The position numbers and the translations under genes were made by a program. DNA of 64,000 nt, from NCBI RefSeq assembly GCF_001270495.1, contig NZ_LGUR01000083.1, positions 1-64,000 on the forward strand, read 5' to 3'. Positions 1-13,229 of this stretch are shown here, in pieces. The notes beneath the pieces are model-generated. The model was not told the origin of the DNA, did no database searches, and saw nothing but the letters and a program-made list of their open reading frames with translations. The stretch is from Streptomyces viridochromogenes. GTDB lineage: Bacteria > Actinomycetota > Actinomycetes > Streptomycetales > Streptomycetaceae. Position 1 is the first letter of the stretch. Each line of letters begins with the position of its first letter.

Positions 1-93
1 GAACGGCACCCCCACCAACCGGCACAACCCAGACACCGCCCACTCAGCCGCCCTCAACCGGCGCCAACCGAGCGGAGCTCTTACGCTCGGGTC

Positions 94-1200
94 ATGTCAG
101 AGGTGTACGCCACCCGCCGATCCCGGCTGAGGGACCGCTGCCAAGCCAGCGGCAGCGCCACCGCGCTGATCTCCCGCCCCGCCAACGTCCGCTACCTCGC
201 GGGCGCCGCCCCGCAGGGCTCCGTGCTGCTCCTCGGCAAGACCGAAGACCTGCTCGTGTGCGCCGGCCCGCTCGACGACCGCCCCAACGAAGGCCGCCCC
301 GACGAGGCACTGCGGATCCACGCCCTCCCCGGCCCCGGAGGCGACCCCGCCGTCGCCGCGGCCGACCTCGCCGCAGCGCAGGGCGGGGTCTGTCTCGCCG
401 TGGAGGAACACCACCTCACCGTGGCCCGGCACCGAGCCATCCGCTCGGTCGTGCCGCGACTGCGCCTCGCCGACCTCGGAGGCGCGGTCGAGCAGCTCCG
501 GGTGGTCAAGGACGAGGAGGAGATCTCCTGCCTCAGGATCGGCGCGGAGATCGCCGACCAGGCCCTGGGAGAGCTGCTCGAATCCATCCTCGTCGGCCGC
601 ACCGAACGCCACCTGGCCCTCGAACTGGAACGACGCCTGGTCGATCACGGTGCCGACGGCCCCGCCTTCCCCACCTCGGTCGCCACCGGCCCGAACGCCG
701 GCCGAAGGGCCCATCGGCCCACCGACCGCCGGGTGGAGGAGGGCGACTTCCTCTCCGTCTGTCTGGGGGCCACGTACCGCGGCTACCGGTGCGAGATCGG
801 CCGTACGTTCGTCATCGGTACGTCCCCCGCCGACTGGCAGATCGAGCTGTACGACCTGGTCTTCGCCGCCCAGCGCGCCGGACGGGAGTCGCTGGCACCG
901 GGCACCGCCTACCGTGATGTGGACCGCGCGGCACGTCAGGTGCTTGACTCCGCGGGGTACGCGCAAGGGCTTCCGGCCCTGACGGGGCACGGTGTGGGAC
1001 TCGAAATCGACGAGGACCCGCAGTTTGCTCCCGCGGCCATGGGTAAACTGGACGCTTGCGTGCCGGTCACCGTCGAACCGGGGGTTCACCTCCCGGGCCG
1101 GGGCGGTGTCCGGATCGATGACACGCTCGTCGTTCGCCCCGAGGCGGACGGCGGACCCGAGCTACTCACCATCACGACCAAGGAGCTGCTCGCCCTTTAG
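94..1200 (+). CDS. Aminopeptidase P-like (M24 fold) protein upstream of efp
   Basis: 368 residues with an N-terminal creatinase-like domain (about 1-155) and a C-terminal pita-bread M24 domain (about 160-365). The M24 landmarks GHGVG (His299), VEPG (Glu328) and the GVRID segment (Asp342) are visible. In canonical Xaa-Pro peptidases the five metal ligands are Asp, Asp, His, Glu, Glu. Here the first two positions, 11 residues apart as in the family, are Cys223 and Glu234, and the last is Asp342, so the dimetal site is probably altered. The ATG at 94 is the first plausible start. The gene ends 51 bp before efp on the same strand and may be co-transcribed. The fold is well supported; peptidase activity is uncertain. 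Confidence 0.85.
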   Translation: MSEVYATRRSRLRDRCQASGSATALISRPANVRYLAGAAPQGSVLLLGKTEDLLVCAGPLDDRPNEGRPDEALRIHALPGPGGDPAVAAADLAAAQGGVCLAVEEHHLTVARHRAIRSVVPRLRLADLGGAVEQLRVVKDEEEISCLRIGAEIADQALGELLESILVGRTERHLALELERRLVDHGADGPAFPTSVATGPNAGRRAHRPTDRRVEEGDFLSVCLGATYRGYRCEIGRTFVIGTSPADWQIELYDLVFAAQRAGRESLAPGTAYRDVDRAARQVLDSAGYAQGLPALTGHGVGLEIDEDPQFAPAAMGKLDACVPVTVEPGVHLPGRGGVRIDDTLVVRPEADGGPELLTITTKELLAL

Positions 1201-1251
1201 ACAGGAGCGTGCGCCGGGGTCGTCCACGTCAGTCCAGGAGATTCCGCAACC

Positions 1252-1818
1252 GTGGCTTCCACGAACGACCTCAAGAACGGCATGGTGCTCAAGCTCGAAG
1301 GCGGCCAGCTCTGGTCCGTCGTCGAGTTCCAGCACGTCAAGCCCGGCAAGGGCCCGGCCTTCGTGCGCACCAAGCTCAAGAACGTGCTGTCCGGGAAGGT
1401 CGTCGACAAGACCTTCAACGCCGGCGTGAAGGTCGAGACGGCCACCGTCGACAAGCGCGACATGCAGTTCTCCTACATGGACGGCGACTACTTCGTCTTC
1501 ATGGACATGGAGACCTACGACCAGCTCATGGTCGACCGCAAGGCCGTCGGCGACGCCGCCAACTTCCTGATCGAGGGCTTCACCGCCACCGTCGCGCAGC
1601 ACGAGGGCGAGGTGCTCTTCGTCGAGCTGCCGGCCGCCGTCGAGCTCGTCATCCAGGAGACCGAGCCGGGTGTCCAGGGCGACCGCTCCACCGGCGGCAC
1701 CAAGCCCGCCACGCTGGAGACCGGCCACCAGATCCAGGTCCCGCTCTTCATCACCACCGGTGAGAAGATCAAGGTCGACACCCGTACGAGCGACTACCTC
1801 GGCCGGGTGAACAGCTAA
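1252..1818 (+). CDS. efp: Translation elongation factor P
   Basis: 188 residues, the usual length, with a KOW-like N-terminal domain followed by two OB-fold domains. EF-P binds between the ribosomal P and E sites and relieves stalling at consecutive prolines. The domain I tip loop [10 protein letters not shown] carries Lys33, the residue that contacts the P-site tRNA. The C-terminal signature [12 protein letters not shown] is intact. The GTG start gives the family-typical beginning [11 protein letters not shown]. The gene is followed after 2 bp by nusB, so the two are translationally close. EF-P is relevant to the polyproline mini-ORF described near 58.3 kb. Confidence 0.98.
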   Translation: MASTNDLKNGMVLKLEGGQLWSVVEFQHVKPGKGPAFVRTKLKNVLSGKVVDKTFNAGVKVETATVDKRDMQFSYMDGDYFVFMDMETYDQLMVDRKAVGDAANFLIEGFTATVAQHEGEVLFVELPAAVELVIQETEPGVQGDRSTGGTKPATLETGHQIQVPLFITTGEKIKVDTRTSDYLGRVNS

Positions 1819-1820
1819 CC

Positions 1821-2255
1821 GTGGCTGCCCGCAACACGGCCCGCAAGCGCGCCTTCCAGATCCTCTTCGAGGGCGACCAGCGCGGCGTCGACGTCCTGAC
1901 GGTCCTCGCGGACTGGGTCCGGCTCTCCCGGACCGACACCCGGCAGCCGCCGGTGAGCGAGTACACGATGCAGCTGGTCGAGGGCTACGCGGTACACGCG
2001 AAGCGGATCGACGAGCTGATCGCCCAGTACTCGGTCGGCTGGACGCTCGACCGGATGCCGGTCGTGGACCGCAACATCCTGCGTCTCGGTGCGTACGAGC
2101 TGATCTGGGTCGACGAGACTCCGGACGCGGTCGTGCTGGACGAGATGGTGCAGCTGGCGAAGGAGTTCTCCACGGACGAGTCGCCCTCGTTCGTCAACGG
2201 CCTGCTCGGCCGGTTCAAGGACCTGAAGCCCTCTCTGCGCCGAGACGAGGCATAG
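1821..2255 (+). CDS. nusB: Transcription antitermination factor NusB
   Basis: 144 residues, all-helical NusB fold, beginning MAARNTARKRAFQILFE, the RNA-binding arginine-rich N-terminus of the family. NusB pairs with NusE (S10) on boxA RNA to support rRNA transcription. The GTG start lies 2 bp after the efp stop codon, indicating an efp-nusB operon. Transcription probably ends at the long hairpins at 2276-2401, which separate it from convergent bldD. Confidence 0.97.
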   Translation: MAARNTARKRAFQILFEGDQRGVDVLTVLADWVRLSRTDTRQPPVSEYTMQLVEGYAVHAKRIDELIAQYSVGWTLDRMPVVDRNILRLGAYELIWVDETPDAVVLDEMVQLAKEFSTDESPSFVNGLLGRFKDLKPSLRRDEA

Positions 2256-2275
2256 GGGTTTCGAAGTTTCGAAGT

Positions 2276-2319
2276 ACGCCGGAGGGCCCGCAGCATCCCC
2301 GCTGCGGGCCCTCCGGCGT
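2276..2319. terminator. Strong terminator after nusB
   Basis: Inverted repeat with a 19-bp perfect stem (2276-2294 with 2301-2319) and a 6-nt loop, just past the nusB stop codon. It has no long U tract, which is usual for high-GC actinomycetes. It can act in both directions between the convergent nusB and bldD genes. Confidence 0.9.
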
Positions 2320-2354
2320 TCCGGTACCTCTGGGGTCCTCCAGGCCCACAGAAC

Positions 2355-2401
2355 GCCGCCGGGGTGGCCGGGAACCGTAAAGTTCCGGCCACCCCGGCGG
2401 C
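2355..2401. terminator. Second terminator, between nusB and bldD
   Basis: Long inverted repeat (2355-2375 with 2382-2401) with a CGTAAA loop and one bulged G. It lies 35 bp downstream of the bldD stop codon on the minus strand and is probably the bldD terminator, back to back with the nusB one. Confidence 0.88.
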
Positions 2402-2436
2402 ACGTTTCTGCTGAAGGGGCTCAACCCGCGGAGCGC

Positions 2437-2940
2437 TCAGCTCTCCTCGGCGTGGGAGACCGCGCGACGCGCGTCCGCGTCCAGCACACCCCAGCTGATC
2501 AGCTGCTCGGTGAGGACCGAGGGCGACTGGTCGTAGATGACGGCGAGTGTACGCAGGTCGTCCTGGCGGATCGAGAGCACCTTGCCGTTGTAGTCACCGC
2601 GCTGCGACTGGATCGTCGCGGCGTACCGCTGGAGGGGACCCGCCTTCTCGGCCGGTACATGGGCCAGTCGCTCCAGGTCCAGGACCAGCTTCGGCGGCGG
2701 CTCGGCGGCGCCGCCCGGGGTGGTGCCCGGAAGCAGTTCCTGCACAGGGACGCCGTAGAAATCCGCCAACTCGGCGAGGCGCTGCACGGTCACGGCGCGG
2801 TCCCCGCGCTCGTATGAACCGACCACAACGGCCTTCCAGCGTCCCTGGGACTTCTCCTCGACACCGTGAAGAGAAAGGCCCTGCTGGGTGCGGATGGCCC
2901 GGAGCTTGGCCCCGAGCTGTTTGGCGTATTCGCTGGACAT
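2437..2940 (-). CDS. bldD: Developmental master regulator BldD (c-di-GMP responsive)
   Basis: The frame stays open upstream, but the ATG at 2940 gives MSSEYAKQLG and exactly the 167 residues known for Streptomyces BldD. An XRE-type helix-turn-helix lies at about residues 8-65 and a C-terminal c-di-GMP domain at about 85-167. The c-di-GMP signature RXD-X8-RXXD is intact (Arg114-Gly-Asp116 and Arg125-Gln-Asp-Asp128). With c-di-GMP the protein dimerises and represses sporulation genes during vegetative growth. It is known to repress itself, and a perfect BldD box lies upstream at 3014-3026. Confidence 0.98.
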   Translation of the reverse strand: MSSEYAKQLGAKLRAIRTQQGLSLHGVEEKSQGRWKAVVVGSYERGDRAVTVQRLAELADFYGVPVQELLPGTTPGGAAEPPPKLVLDLERLAHVPAEKAGPLQRYAATIQSQRGDYNGKVLSIRQDDLRTLAVIYDQSPSVLTEQLISWGVLDADARRAVSHAEES

Positions 2941-2998
2941 ATAGCTCCCCGGCACTGGGTCGACGCGGACTGGCTTGGGTTCCATGCCGCGCGGTTGG

Positions 2999-3026
2999 TA
3001 ACTCACTGTGAGGTTACGCAGCGTTA
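2999..3026. promoter_or_regulatory. BldD operator (autoregulatory)
   Basis: TTACGCAGCGTTA at 3014-3026 matches the published BldD consensus TNACNC(A/T)GNGTNA at every fixed position. A second site, TAACTCACTGTGA at 2999-3011, differs at one fixed position. Both lie 59-86 bp upstream of the bldD start codon, where autorepression would be expected. Confidence 0.85.
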
Positions 3027-3149
3027 CTCTGGCGCGTCAAGCCGAATGGTCCACACCGACGCTTCCGTGCTATCGGTGGCCGATTAGGCCAAGGGGGTGA
3101 ACGGGAGCGGGGCGTCGGCCTGCTACGGTGGATGGCGCAAACCAGACGT

Positions 3150-3764
<615 letters not shown>

Positions 3765-3842
3765 CAAGCCGGCGGGGACGCCTCTCTTCGGCATGCCCGT
3801 ACTTGCCCGTAATCTCCCGAACTGCCTTACGGAGCCTGACAG

Positions 3843-4877
3843 ATGCAGCGTCATCTCATCTCGGCCGCCGACCTCACCCGCGACGACGCCGTCCTGATCC
3901 TCGACACCGCCGAGGAGATGGCCCGGGTCGCCGACCGGCCGATCAAGAAGCTGCCGACCTTGCGCGGCCGCACCATCGTGAACCTCTTCTTCGAGGACTC
4001 CACACGCACGCGTATCTCCTTCGAGGCCGCCGAGAAGCGGCTCTCCGCGGACGTGATCAACTTCACGGCCAAGGGGTCGAGCGTGTCCAAGGGCGAGTCC
4101 CTGAAGGACACCGCCCAGACCCTGGAGGCCATGGGGGTCGACGCCGTCGTCATCCGGCACGGCGCCTCCGGAGCCCCGTACCGCCTCGCCAACTCCGGCT
4201 GGATCGACGCCGCCGTCATCAACGCCGGCGACGGCACCCACCAGCACCCCACCCAGGCCCTGCTGGACGCCTTCACCATGCGCCGCCGACTGGTCGGCCG
4301 GGACGCCGGGCTCGGCCAGGACCTCGCCGGCCGGCAGATCACGATCGTCGGCGACGTCCTGCACAGCCGGGTCGCCCGCTCCAACGTCGACCTGCTGCAC
4401 ACCCTGGGCGCCGAGGTCACCCTGGTCGCCCCGCCGACCCTGGTGCCGGTCGGCGTCGAGACATGGCCCTGCGAGGTGTCGTACGACCTCGACAGCACCC
4501 TGGCGAAGACCGACGCGGTGATGATGCTGCGCGTGCAGCGTGAGCGCATGAACGCCGCGTTCTTCCCGACCGAGCGCGAGTACTCGCGGCGCTACGGCCT
4601 CGACGGCGACCGCATGGCGCGGATGCCCGAGCACGCCATCGTGATGCACCCCGGCCCGATGGTGCGCGGCATGGAGATCACCGCCGAGGTCGCCGACTCG
4701 GAGCGCTGCACCGTCGTCGAGCAGGTCGCAAACGGAGTGTCCATCCGGATGGCCGTTCTGTATCTGCTGCTAGGGGGCAACGAACCCGCCCTGACCCACG
4801 CCCGCCCGCCCGTCTCCCACCACCACCCTTCCAACGAGCGCTCCGCGCACACCCCTTCTGCGGCCGAGGAGAAGTAA
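3843..4877 (+). CDS. pyrB: Aspartate carbamoyltransferase catalytic chain
   Basis: 344 residues. Condenses carbamoyl phosphate with aspartate in de novo pyrimidine synthesis. The carbamoyl-phosphate loop FFEDSTRTR is at about residues 51-59, HPTQALLD at about 138-145, and the aspartate-binding arginines lie in the C-terminal half. The enzyme body ends near residue 315. The last 25-30 residues are a His/Pro/Ser-rich, probably disordered tail (including [13 protein letters not shown]) not expected in the standard family length of 305-320. No pyrI regulatory chain is nearby. It is followed 5 bp later by pyrC. Confidence 0.97.
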   Translation: MQRHLISAADLTRDDAVLILDTAEEMARVADRPIKKLPTLRGRTIVNLFFEDSTRTRISFEAAEKRLSADVINFTAKGSSVSKGESLKDTAQTLEAMGVDAVVIRHGASGAPYRLANSGWIDAAVINAGDGTHQHPTQALLDAFTMRRRLVGRDAGLGQDLAGRQITIVGDVLHSRVARSNVDLLHTLGAEVTLVAPPTLVPVGVETWPCEVSYDLDSTLAKTDAVMMLRVQRERMNAAFFPTEREYSRRYGLDGDRMARMPEHAIVMHPGPMVRGMEITAEVADSERCTVVEQVANGVSIRMAVLYLLLGGNEPALTHARPPVSHHHPSNERSAHTPSAAEEK

Positions 4878-4882
4878 GACAG

Positions 4883-6169
4883 ATGAGCAAGATCCTGATC
4901 CGTGGTGCGAAGGTGCTCGGCGGCGAGCCGCAGGACGTGCTGATCGACGGTTCGCTGATCGAGGCCGTCGGTACCGGGCTGTCCGACGAGGGCGCCGAGG
5001 TCGTCGAGGCCGACGGCAAGGTGCTCCTGCCGGGCCTCGTCGACCTGCACACCCATCTGCGTGAGCCCGGCCGCGAGGACTCCGAGACCGTGCTGACCGG
5101 CACGCGCGCGGCCGCCTCGGGCGGTTACACGGCCGTCTTCGCCATGGCCAACACCTTCCCGGTCGCCGACACCGCCGGTGTCGTCGAGCAGGTCTACCGG
5201 CTCGGCCAGGAGCACGGTTACTGCGATGTGCAGCCCATCGGGGCCGTGACCGTCGGCCTGGAGGGCAAGAAGCTCGCCGAGCTGGGGGCCATGCACGAGT
5301 CGGCCGCCAGTGTCACCGTCTTCTCCGACGACGGCAAGTGCGTCGACGACGCCGTGATCATGCGCCGGGCGCTGGAGTACGTGAAGGCATTCGGCGGCGT
5401 CGTCGCCCAGCACGCGCAGGAGCCGCGGCTGACCGAGGGCGCCCAGATGAACGAGGGCATCGTCTCCGCCGAGCTGGGGCTCGGGGGCTGGCCCGCGGTG
5501 GCCGAGGAATCGATCATCGCCCGGGACGTCCTGCTCGCCGAGCACGTCGGCTCCCGCGTGCACATCTGCCACCTCTCGACCGCCGGATCCGTCGAGATCG
5601 TGCGCTGGGCCAAGTCCCGGGGCATCGACGTGACCGCCGAGGTCACCCCGCACCACCTCCTCCTCACCGACGAGCTGGTCCGCAGCTACAACCCGGTCTA
5701 CAAGGTGAACCCGCCGCTGCGCACCGAGCGTGACGTGCTGGCGCTGCGCGAGGCGCTCGCCGACGGCACGATCGACATCGTCGCCACCGACCACGCCCCG
5801 CACCCGCACGAGGACAAGGACTGCGAGTGGGCCGCGGCCGCCATGGGGATGGTCGGCCTGGAGACCGCGTTGTCAGTGGTGCAGGAGACCATGGTGGACA
5901 CCGGGCTCCTCACCTGGGCCGGGGTCGCCGAGCGCATGTCCTTCAAGCCCGCCGAGATCGGGCGGGCCACGGGGCACGGCCGACCCGTCTCGGCTGGTGA
6001 GCCCGCCAACCTCACGCTCGTCGACACGGAATACCGTGGGTCCGTGGACCCCGAGGGCTTCGCCTCGCGCAGCCGCAACACTCCGTACGAGGGGCGCGAG
6101 CTGCCGGGCCGTGTGACGCACACGTGGCTCCGGGGCAAGGCCACGCTCGTCGACGGGAAGCTCACGTGA
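4883..6169 (+). CDS. pyrC: Dihydroorotase, class I
   Basis: 428 residues, amidohydrolase superfamily. Cyclises N-carbamoyl-aspartate to dihydroorotate. The zinc motif DLHTHLREPG is at about residues 53-62, the H(I)CHLST segment near 229-235 and DHAPH near 302-306, all class I features. The ATG follows pyrB by 5 bp. The stop codon overlaps the GTG start of the next gene (GTGA), so the two are probably translationally coupled. Confidence 0.97.
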   Translation: MSKILIRGAKVLGGEPQDVLIDGSLIEAVGTGLSDEGAEVVEADGKVLLPGLVDLHTHLREPGREDSETVLTGTRAAASGGYTAVFAMANTFPVADTAGVVEQVYRLGQEHGYCDVQPIGAVTVGLEGKKLAELGAMHESAASVTVFSDDGKCVDDAVIMRRALEYVKAFGGVVAQHAQEPRLTEGAQMNEGIVSAELGLGGWPAVAEESIIARDVLLAEHVGSRVHICHLSTAGSVEIVRWAKSRGIDVTAEVTPHHLLLTDELVRSYNPVYKVNPPLRTERDVLALREALADGTIDIVATDHAPHPHEDKDCEWAAAAMGMVGLETALSVVQETMVDTGLLTWAGVAERMSFKPAEIGRATGHGRPVSAGEPANLTLVDTEYRGSVDPEGFASRSRNTPYEGRELPGRVTHTWLRGKATLVDGKLT

Positions 6170-6762
6170 CACCTGCAACACTGCTCGCAGCCGGAACCGG
6201 GCTCGCGGCCGAACAGAAGTCGGCCGAAGTGACCGACTGGGCCGCCCGCGTCGGCTGGGTCGTCGGACTCGCCCTCTTCGTCGCGCTCGTCTACTGGCTG
6301 ATGCGCGAGGGCTGGAAGTGGCGGGGCACGCTCCAGGGCGACCTGCCCGAGCTGTCCAGCGCGCCGGACGACCCCGGCCCGGCCAGACTGAGCATGAGCG
6401 GCCGCTACCACGGCTCGACCACGGCAGGTCAGTGGCTGGACCGCATCGTGGCGCACGGCCTCGGCACCCGCAGCCGGGTCGAGCTCACGCTGACGGACGC
6501 GGGACTGGACGTCGTACGCCCCGGCGCGACCGACTTCTTCGTGCCGGCCGACCGGCTGCGCGAGGCCCGGCTCGACAAGGGCATCGCCGGCAAGGTCCTG
6601 ACCGAGGGCGGTCTGCTCGTCGTGACCTGGGCGCACGGCGAACGGCTGATCGACTCCGGGTTCCGCTCGGACCATGCGGCGGAGCACAACGAGTGGGTCG
6701 ACGTCATTAACTCCATGATCAAAACGAACAGCATCAACAGCACGGAAGGCGCCGACCGATGA
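6166..6762 (+). CDS. Membrane-anchored PH-like protein of the pyr operon
   Basis: 198 residues from the GTG at 6166, which overlaps the pyrC stop. One transmembrane helix at about residues 27-45 ([19 protein letters not shown]) is followed by a mostly beta-rich cytoplasmic domain of about 130 residues resembling bacterial PH-like folds. There are no catalytic motifs. The stop overlaps the carA start (ATGA), so the gene is embedded in and coupled to the pyrimidine operon. From memory, actinomycete pyr operons usually carry a membrane protein here, often annotated only as a transporter or hypothetical. One helix makes transport unlikely; membrane anchoring or scaffolding is possible. Function unknown. 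Confidence 0.8.
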   Translation: MTPATLLAAGTGLAAEQKSAEVTDWAARVGWVVGLALFVALVYWLMREGWKWRGTLQGDLPELSSAPDDPGPARLSMSGRYHGSTTAGQWLDRIVAHGLGTRSRVELTLTDAGLDVVRPGATDFFVPADRLREARLDKGIAGKVLTEGGLLVVTWAHGERLIDSGFRSDHAAEHNEWVDVINSMIKTNSINSTEGADR

Positions 6763-7908
6763 CGACCTCCATCCAGGGGACCGCCTCGCCGAGGCACAAG
6801 GCGGCTCCCGCCGTACTCGTCCTGGAGGACGGCCGCATCTTCCGCGGCCGCGCCTACGGGGCCGTGGGGGTGACCTTCGGCGAGGCCGTGTTCTCCACCG
6901 GCATGACCGGCTACCAGGAGACCCTCACCGACCCGTCGTACCACCGCCAGGTCGTCGTGATGACCGCCCCGCACGTCGGCAACACCGGCGTCAACGACGA
7001 GGACCCGGAGAGCAAGCAGATCTGGGTCGCCGGATACGTCGTGCGCGACCCCGCGCGCGTGCCGTCCAACTGGCGCTCGCGGCGCTCACTGGACGACGAG
7101 CTGCGCCACCAGGGCGTCGTCGGGATCTCCGGCATCGACACCCGCGCGCTGACCCGCCACCTGCGCGAGCGCGGCGCCATGCGCGTCGGCATCTTCTCCG
7201 GCAACGCGCTGCCCGACGAGGGCACCATGCTCGCCGAGGTCCGCCAGGCCCCCGAGATGAAGGGCGCCGACCTCTCCGCCGAGGTCGCCACCAAGGAGAC
7301 CTACGTCGTCCCGGCGATCGGCACGAAGAAGTTCACCGTCGCGGCCGTCGACCTCGGCATCAAGGGCATGACCCCGCACCGGATGGCCGAGCGCGGCATC
7401 GAGGTGCACGTGCTGCCGGCCACCGCGAGCGTCGAGGACGTCTACGCCGTCAACCCGGACGGCGTGTTCTTCTCCAACGGCCCGGGCGACCCGGCCACCG
7501 CCCACCACCCGGTCTCCGTCATGCAGGCGGTCCTGGAGCGCGGCACCCCGCTCTTCGGCATCTGCTTCGGCAACCAGATCCTGGGCCGCGCCCTCGGCTT
7601 CGGCACCTACAAGCTGAAGTACGGCCACCGCGGCATCAACCAGCCGGTGCAGGACCGCACGACCGGCAAGGTCGAGGTCACCGCGCACAACCACGGCTTC
7701 GCCGTGGACGCCCCGACCGACAAGGTCTCCGACACCCCCTACGGCCGCGCCGAGGTCTCCCACGTGTGCCTCAACGACAACGTGGTGGAGGGTCTCCAGC
7801 TCCTCGACCGCCCGGCCTTCAGCGTCCAGTACCACCCCGAAGCGGCAGCGGGCCCGCACGACGCCGCCTACCTGTTCGACCGCTTCGTATCCCTGATGGA
7901 GGGCCAGC

Positions 7909-7916
<8 letters not shown>
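6759..7916 (+). CDS. carA: Carbamoyl phosphate synthase small (glutaminase) subunit
   Basis: 385 residues. An N-terminal CPSase small-subunit domain (about 15-150) precedes a class I glutamine amidotransferase domain (about 195-380). The nucleophile elbow is [12 protein letters not shown], with the catalytic Cys at about residue 269, and the His/Glu pair lies in the segment [10 protein letters not shown]. It releases ammonia from glutamine for CarB. It overlaps the preceding gene by 4 bp and carB by 8 bp, an arrangement that favours equal synthesis of the two subunits. Confidence 0.98.
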
Positions 7917-11217
<3,301 letters not shown>

Positions 11218-11224
11218 CAGCCCT

Positions 11225-11254
11225 GAGGGGGACACCGGAGACGGTGTCCCCCTC
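11225..11254 (+). terminator. Intra-operon hairpin between carB and pyrD
   Basis: Perfect 13-bp stem (11225-11237 with 11242-11254) capped by a GAGA tetraloop, 7 bp after the carB stop and 17 bp before the pyrD ATG. It could be a partial terminator or an mRNA-stabilising 3' structure within the pyr operon. It is not followed by a U tract. Confidence 0.7.
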
Positions 11255-11271
11255 TTCGTGAGGACACCAAC

Positions 11272-12387
11272 ATGTACAAGCTTTTCTTCCGTCTGGTTTT
11301 CAAACGGATGGACCCGGAGCAGGCGCATCACCTGGCGTTCCGCTGGATCCGACTCGCCGTCAGGACCCCCGTGCTGCGTACCTTCGTCGCCGCCGCTCTC
11401 GCGCCCCGCTACGAGGAACTGCGCACCGAGGCCTTCGGGCTGCGCATGCACGGCCCCTTCGGGCTCGCGGCAGGCTTCGACAAGAACGCCGTCGCGATCG
11501 ACGGGATGTCGATGCTGGGCTTCGACCACATCGAGATCGGCACGGTCACGGGGGAGGCTCAGCCGGGCAACCCCAAGAAGCGGCTGTTCCGCCTCGTGCA
11601 GGACCGGGCGCTGATCAACCGCATGGGCTTCAACAACGAGGGCTCGCTGGCCGTAGCGGCCCGTCTGGCCTCCCGTACGCCCGTCTTCAGGACCGTCGTG
11701 GGCGTCAACATCGGCAAGACCAAGGTCGTCCCGGAGGCGGAGGCCGCCGGCGACTACGTGAAGTCGACGGAGCGGCTGGCGCCGTACGCCGACTACCTGG
11801 TCGTCAATGTCTCCTCGCCCAACACGCCCGGCCTGCGCAACCTCCAGGCCACCGAGTCGCTGCGCCCGCTCCTGACCGCCGTCCGCGAGGCCGCCGACCG
11901 CACGGTGACCAGCCGCCGAGTGCCGCTGCTCGTCAAGATCGCGCCGGACCTCGCCGACGAGGACGTCGACGCGGTCGCCGACCTGGCCGTCGAGCTCGGC
12001 CTGGACGGGATCATCGCCACGAACACCACCATCGCGCGCGAGAGCCTCGGTTTGAAATCCGAACCTTCCCTGGTCGAAGAGGCCGGAGGTCTCTCCGGCG
12101 CGCCCCTGAAGGCGCGCTCCCTGGAGGTGCTGCGGCGCCTGTACGCGCGCGTGGGCGACCGGATCACCCTCGTGGGCGTCGGCGGCATCGAGAACGCCGA
12201 GGACGCCTGGCAGCGGATCCTGGCCGGCGCCACGCTGGTCCAGGGGTACAGCGCCTTCATCTACGAGGGCCCCTTCTGGGGCCGTGCCATCCACAAGGGG
12301 CTCGCCGCACGCCTGCTTACCAGCCCGTACGACACCCTCGCCGACGCGGTCGGCGCCGACGTCAGGAAGGCCGAGGAAGCCGCATGA
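11272..12387 (+). CDS. pyrD: Dihydroorotate dehydrogenase (quinone), class 2
   Basis: 371 residues. The N-terminal segment [20 protein letters not shown] is the amphipathic membrane-associating extension of class 2 enzymes, which pass electrons to quinones. The catalytic serine lies in the [14 protein letters not shown] motif (about residues 182-195), and the FMN phosphate-binding [12 protein letters not shown] is near the C-terminus. It oxidises dihydroorotate to orotate at the cytoplasmic membrane. The ATG follows the carB-pyrD hairpin. The stop overlaps the pyrF start by 4 bp. Confidence 0.98.
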   Translation: MYKLFFRLVFKRMDPEQAHHLAFRWIRLAVRTPVLRTFVAAALAPRYEELRTEAFGLRMHGPFGLAAGFDKNAVAIDGMSMLGFDHIEIGTVTGEAQPGNPKKRLFRLVQDRALINRMGFNNEGSLAVAARLASRTPVFRTVVGVNIGKTKVVPEAEAAGDYVKSTERLAPYADYLVVNVSSPNTPGLRNLQATESLRPLLTAVREAADRTVTSRRVPLLVKIAPDLADEDVDAVADLAVELGLDGIIATNTTIARESLGLKSEPSLVEEAGGLSGAPLKARSLEVLRRLYARVGDRITLVGVGGIENAEDAWQRILAGATLVQGYSAFIYEGPFWGRAIHKGLAARLLTSPYDTLADAVGADVRKAEEAA

Positions 12388-13229
12388 CCGCTCTGGAACC
12401 CTTCGGTGCACGCCTCCGCCGCGCGATGGACGAGCGTGGCCCCCTGTGCGTCGGCATCGACCCGCACGCGTCCCTGCTCGCCGAGTGGGGTCTGGACGAC
12501 GACGTGACCGGCCTGGAGCGGTTCAGCCGTACGGTCGTAGAGGCGATGGCCGACCGGGTCGCCGTGCTCAAGCCGCAGAGCGCGTTCTTCGAGCGCTTCG
12601 GGTCGCGCGGTGTGGCCGTGCTGGAGAAGTCGGTCGAGGAGGCGCGGGCGGCCGGGGCGCTGGTGGTGATGGACGCCAAGCGCGGCGACATCGGCTCGAC
12701 CATGGCCGCGTACGCCGAGTCCTTCCTCCGGAAGGACTCCCCGCTGTTCTCGGACGCGCTGACCGTCTCGCCGTACCTCGGCTACGGCTCGCTCTCGCCG
12801 GCGGTCGCGCTGGCGCGGGAGAGCGGCACCGGCCTGTTCGTCCTCGCGCTGACCTCGAACCCGGAGGGCGGCGAGGTCCAGCACGCGGTCCGCGCGGACG
12901 GCCGTACCGTCGGTGCGACGATGCTGGCGCACCTGGCGGCCGAGAACGTGGGGGAGGAGCCGCTGGGCTCCTTCGGGGCGGTCGTCGGCGCCACGCTCGG
13001 CGACCTGTCGTCGTACGACCTCGACATCAACGGTCCGCTTCTCGCACCCGGAATCGGGGCCCAGGGCGCCACGCCGGCGGACCTCCCCCGGGTCTTCGGC
13101 GCCGCGGTGCGCAACGTCGTGCCCAACGTCAGCCGGGGCGTGCTGCGGCACGGACCCGATGTCGTCGCGCTGCGTGACGCCGCGTCACGCTTCGCAGAAG
13201 ACGTCAGGTCCGCTGTGTCGGGCGCCTGA
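12384..13229 (+). CDS. pyrF: Orotidine 5'-phosphate decarboxylase, type 2
   Basis: 281 residues, TIM barrel. The catalytic motif VVMDAKRGDIGSTMAAYAE (about residues 94-112) is diagnostic of the longer type 2 family found in actinobacteria. It makes UMP, the last step of the pathway. The ATG overlaps the pyrD stop (ATGA). It is the last recognisable gene of the pyr operon. PyrE, which supplies its substrate OMP, is not in this window, as is usual in Streptomyces. Confidence 0.98.
   Translation: MTALEPFGARLRRAMDERGPLCVGIDPHASLLAEWGLDDDVTGLERFSRTVVEAMADRVAVLKPQSAFFERFGSRGVAVLEKSVEEARAAGALVVMDAKRGDIGSTMAAYAESFLRKDSPLFSDALTVSPYLGYGSLSPAVALARESGTGLFVLALTSNPEGGEVQHAVRADGRTVGATMLAHLAAENVGEEPLGSFGAVVGATLGDLSSYDLDINGPLLAPGIGAQGATPADLPRVFGAAVRNVVPNVSRGVLRHGPDVVALRDAASRFAEDVRSAVSGA

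Noticed and set aside
3765..3842. Possible second PyrR loop or attenuator before pyrB
   Set aside because: No GAGGC...AAGG core or terminator hairpin in this gap.
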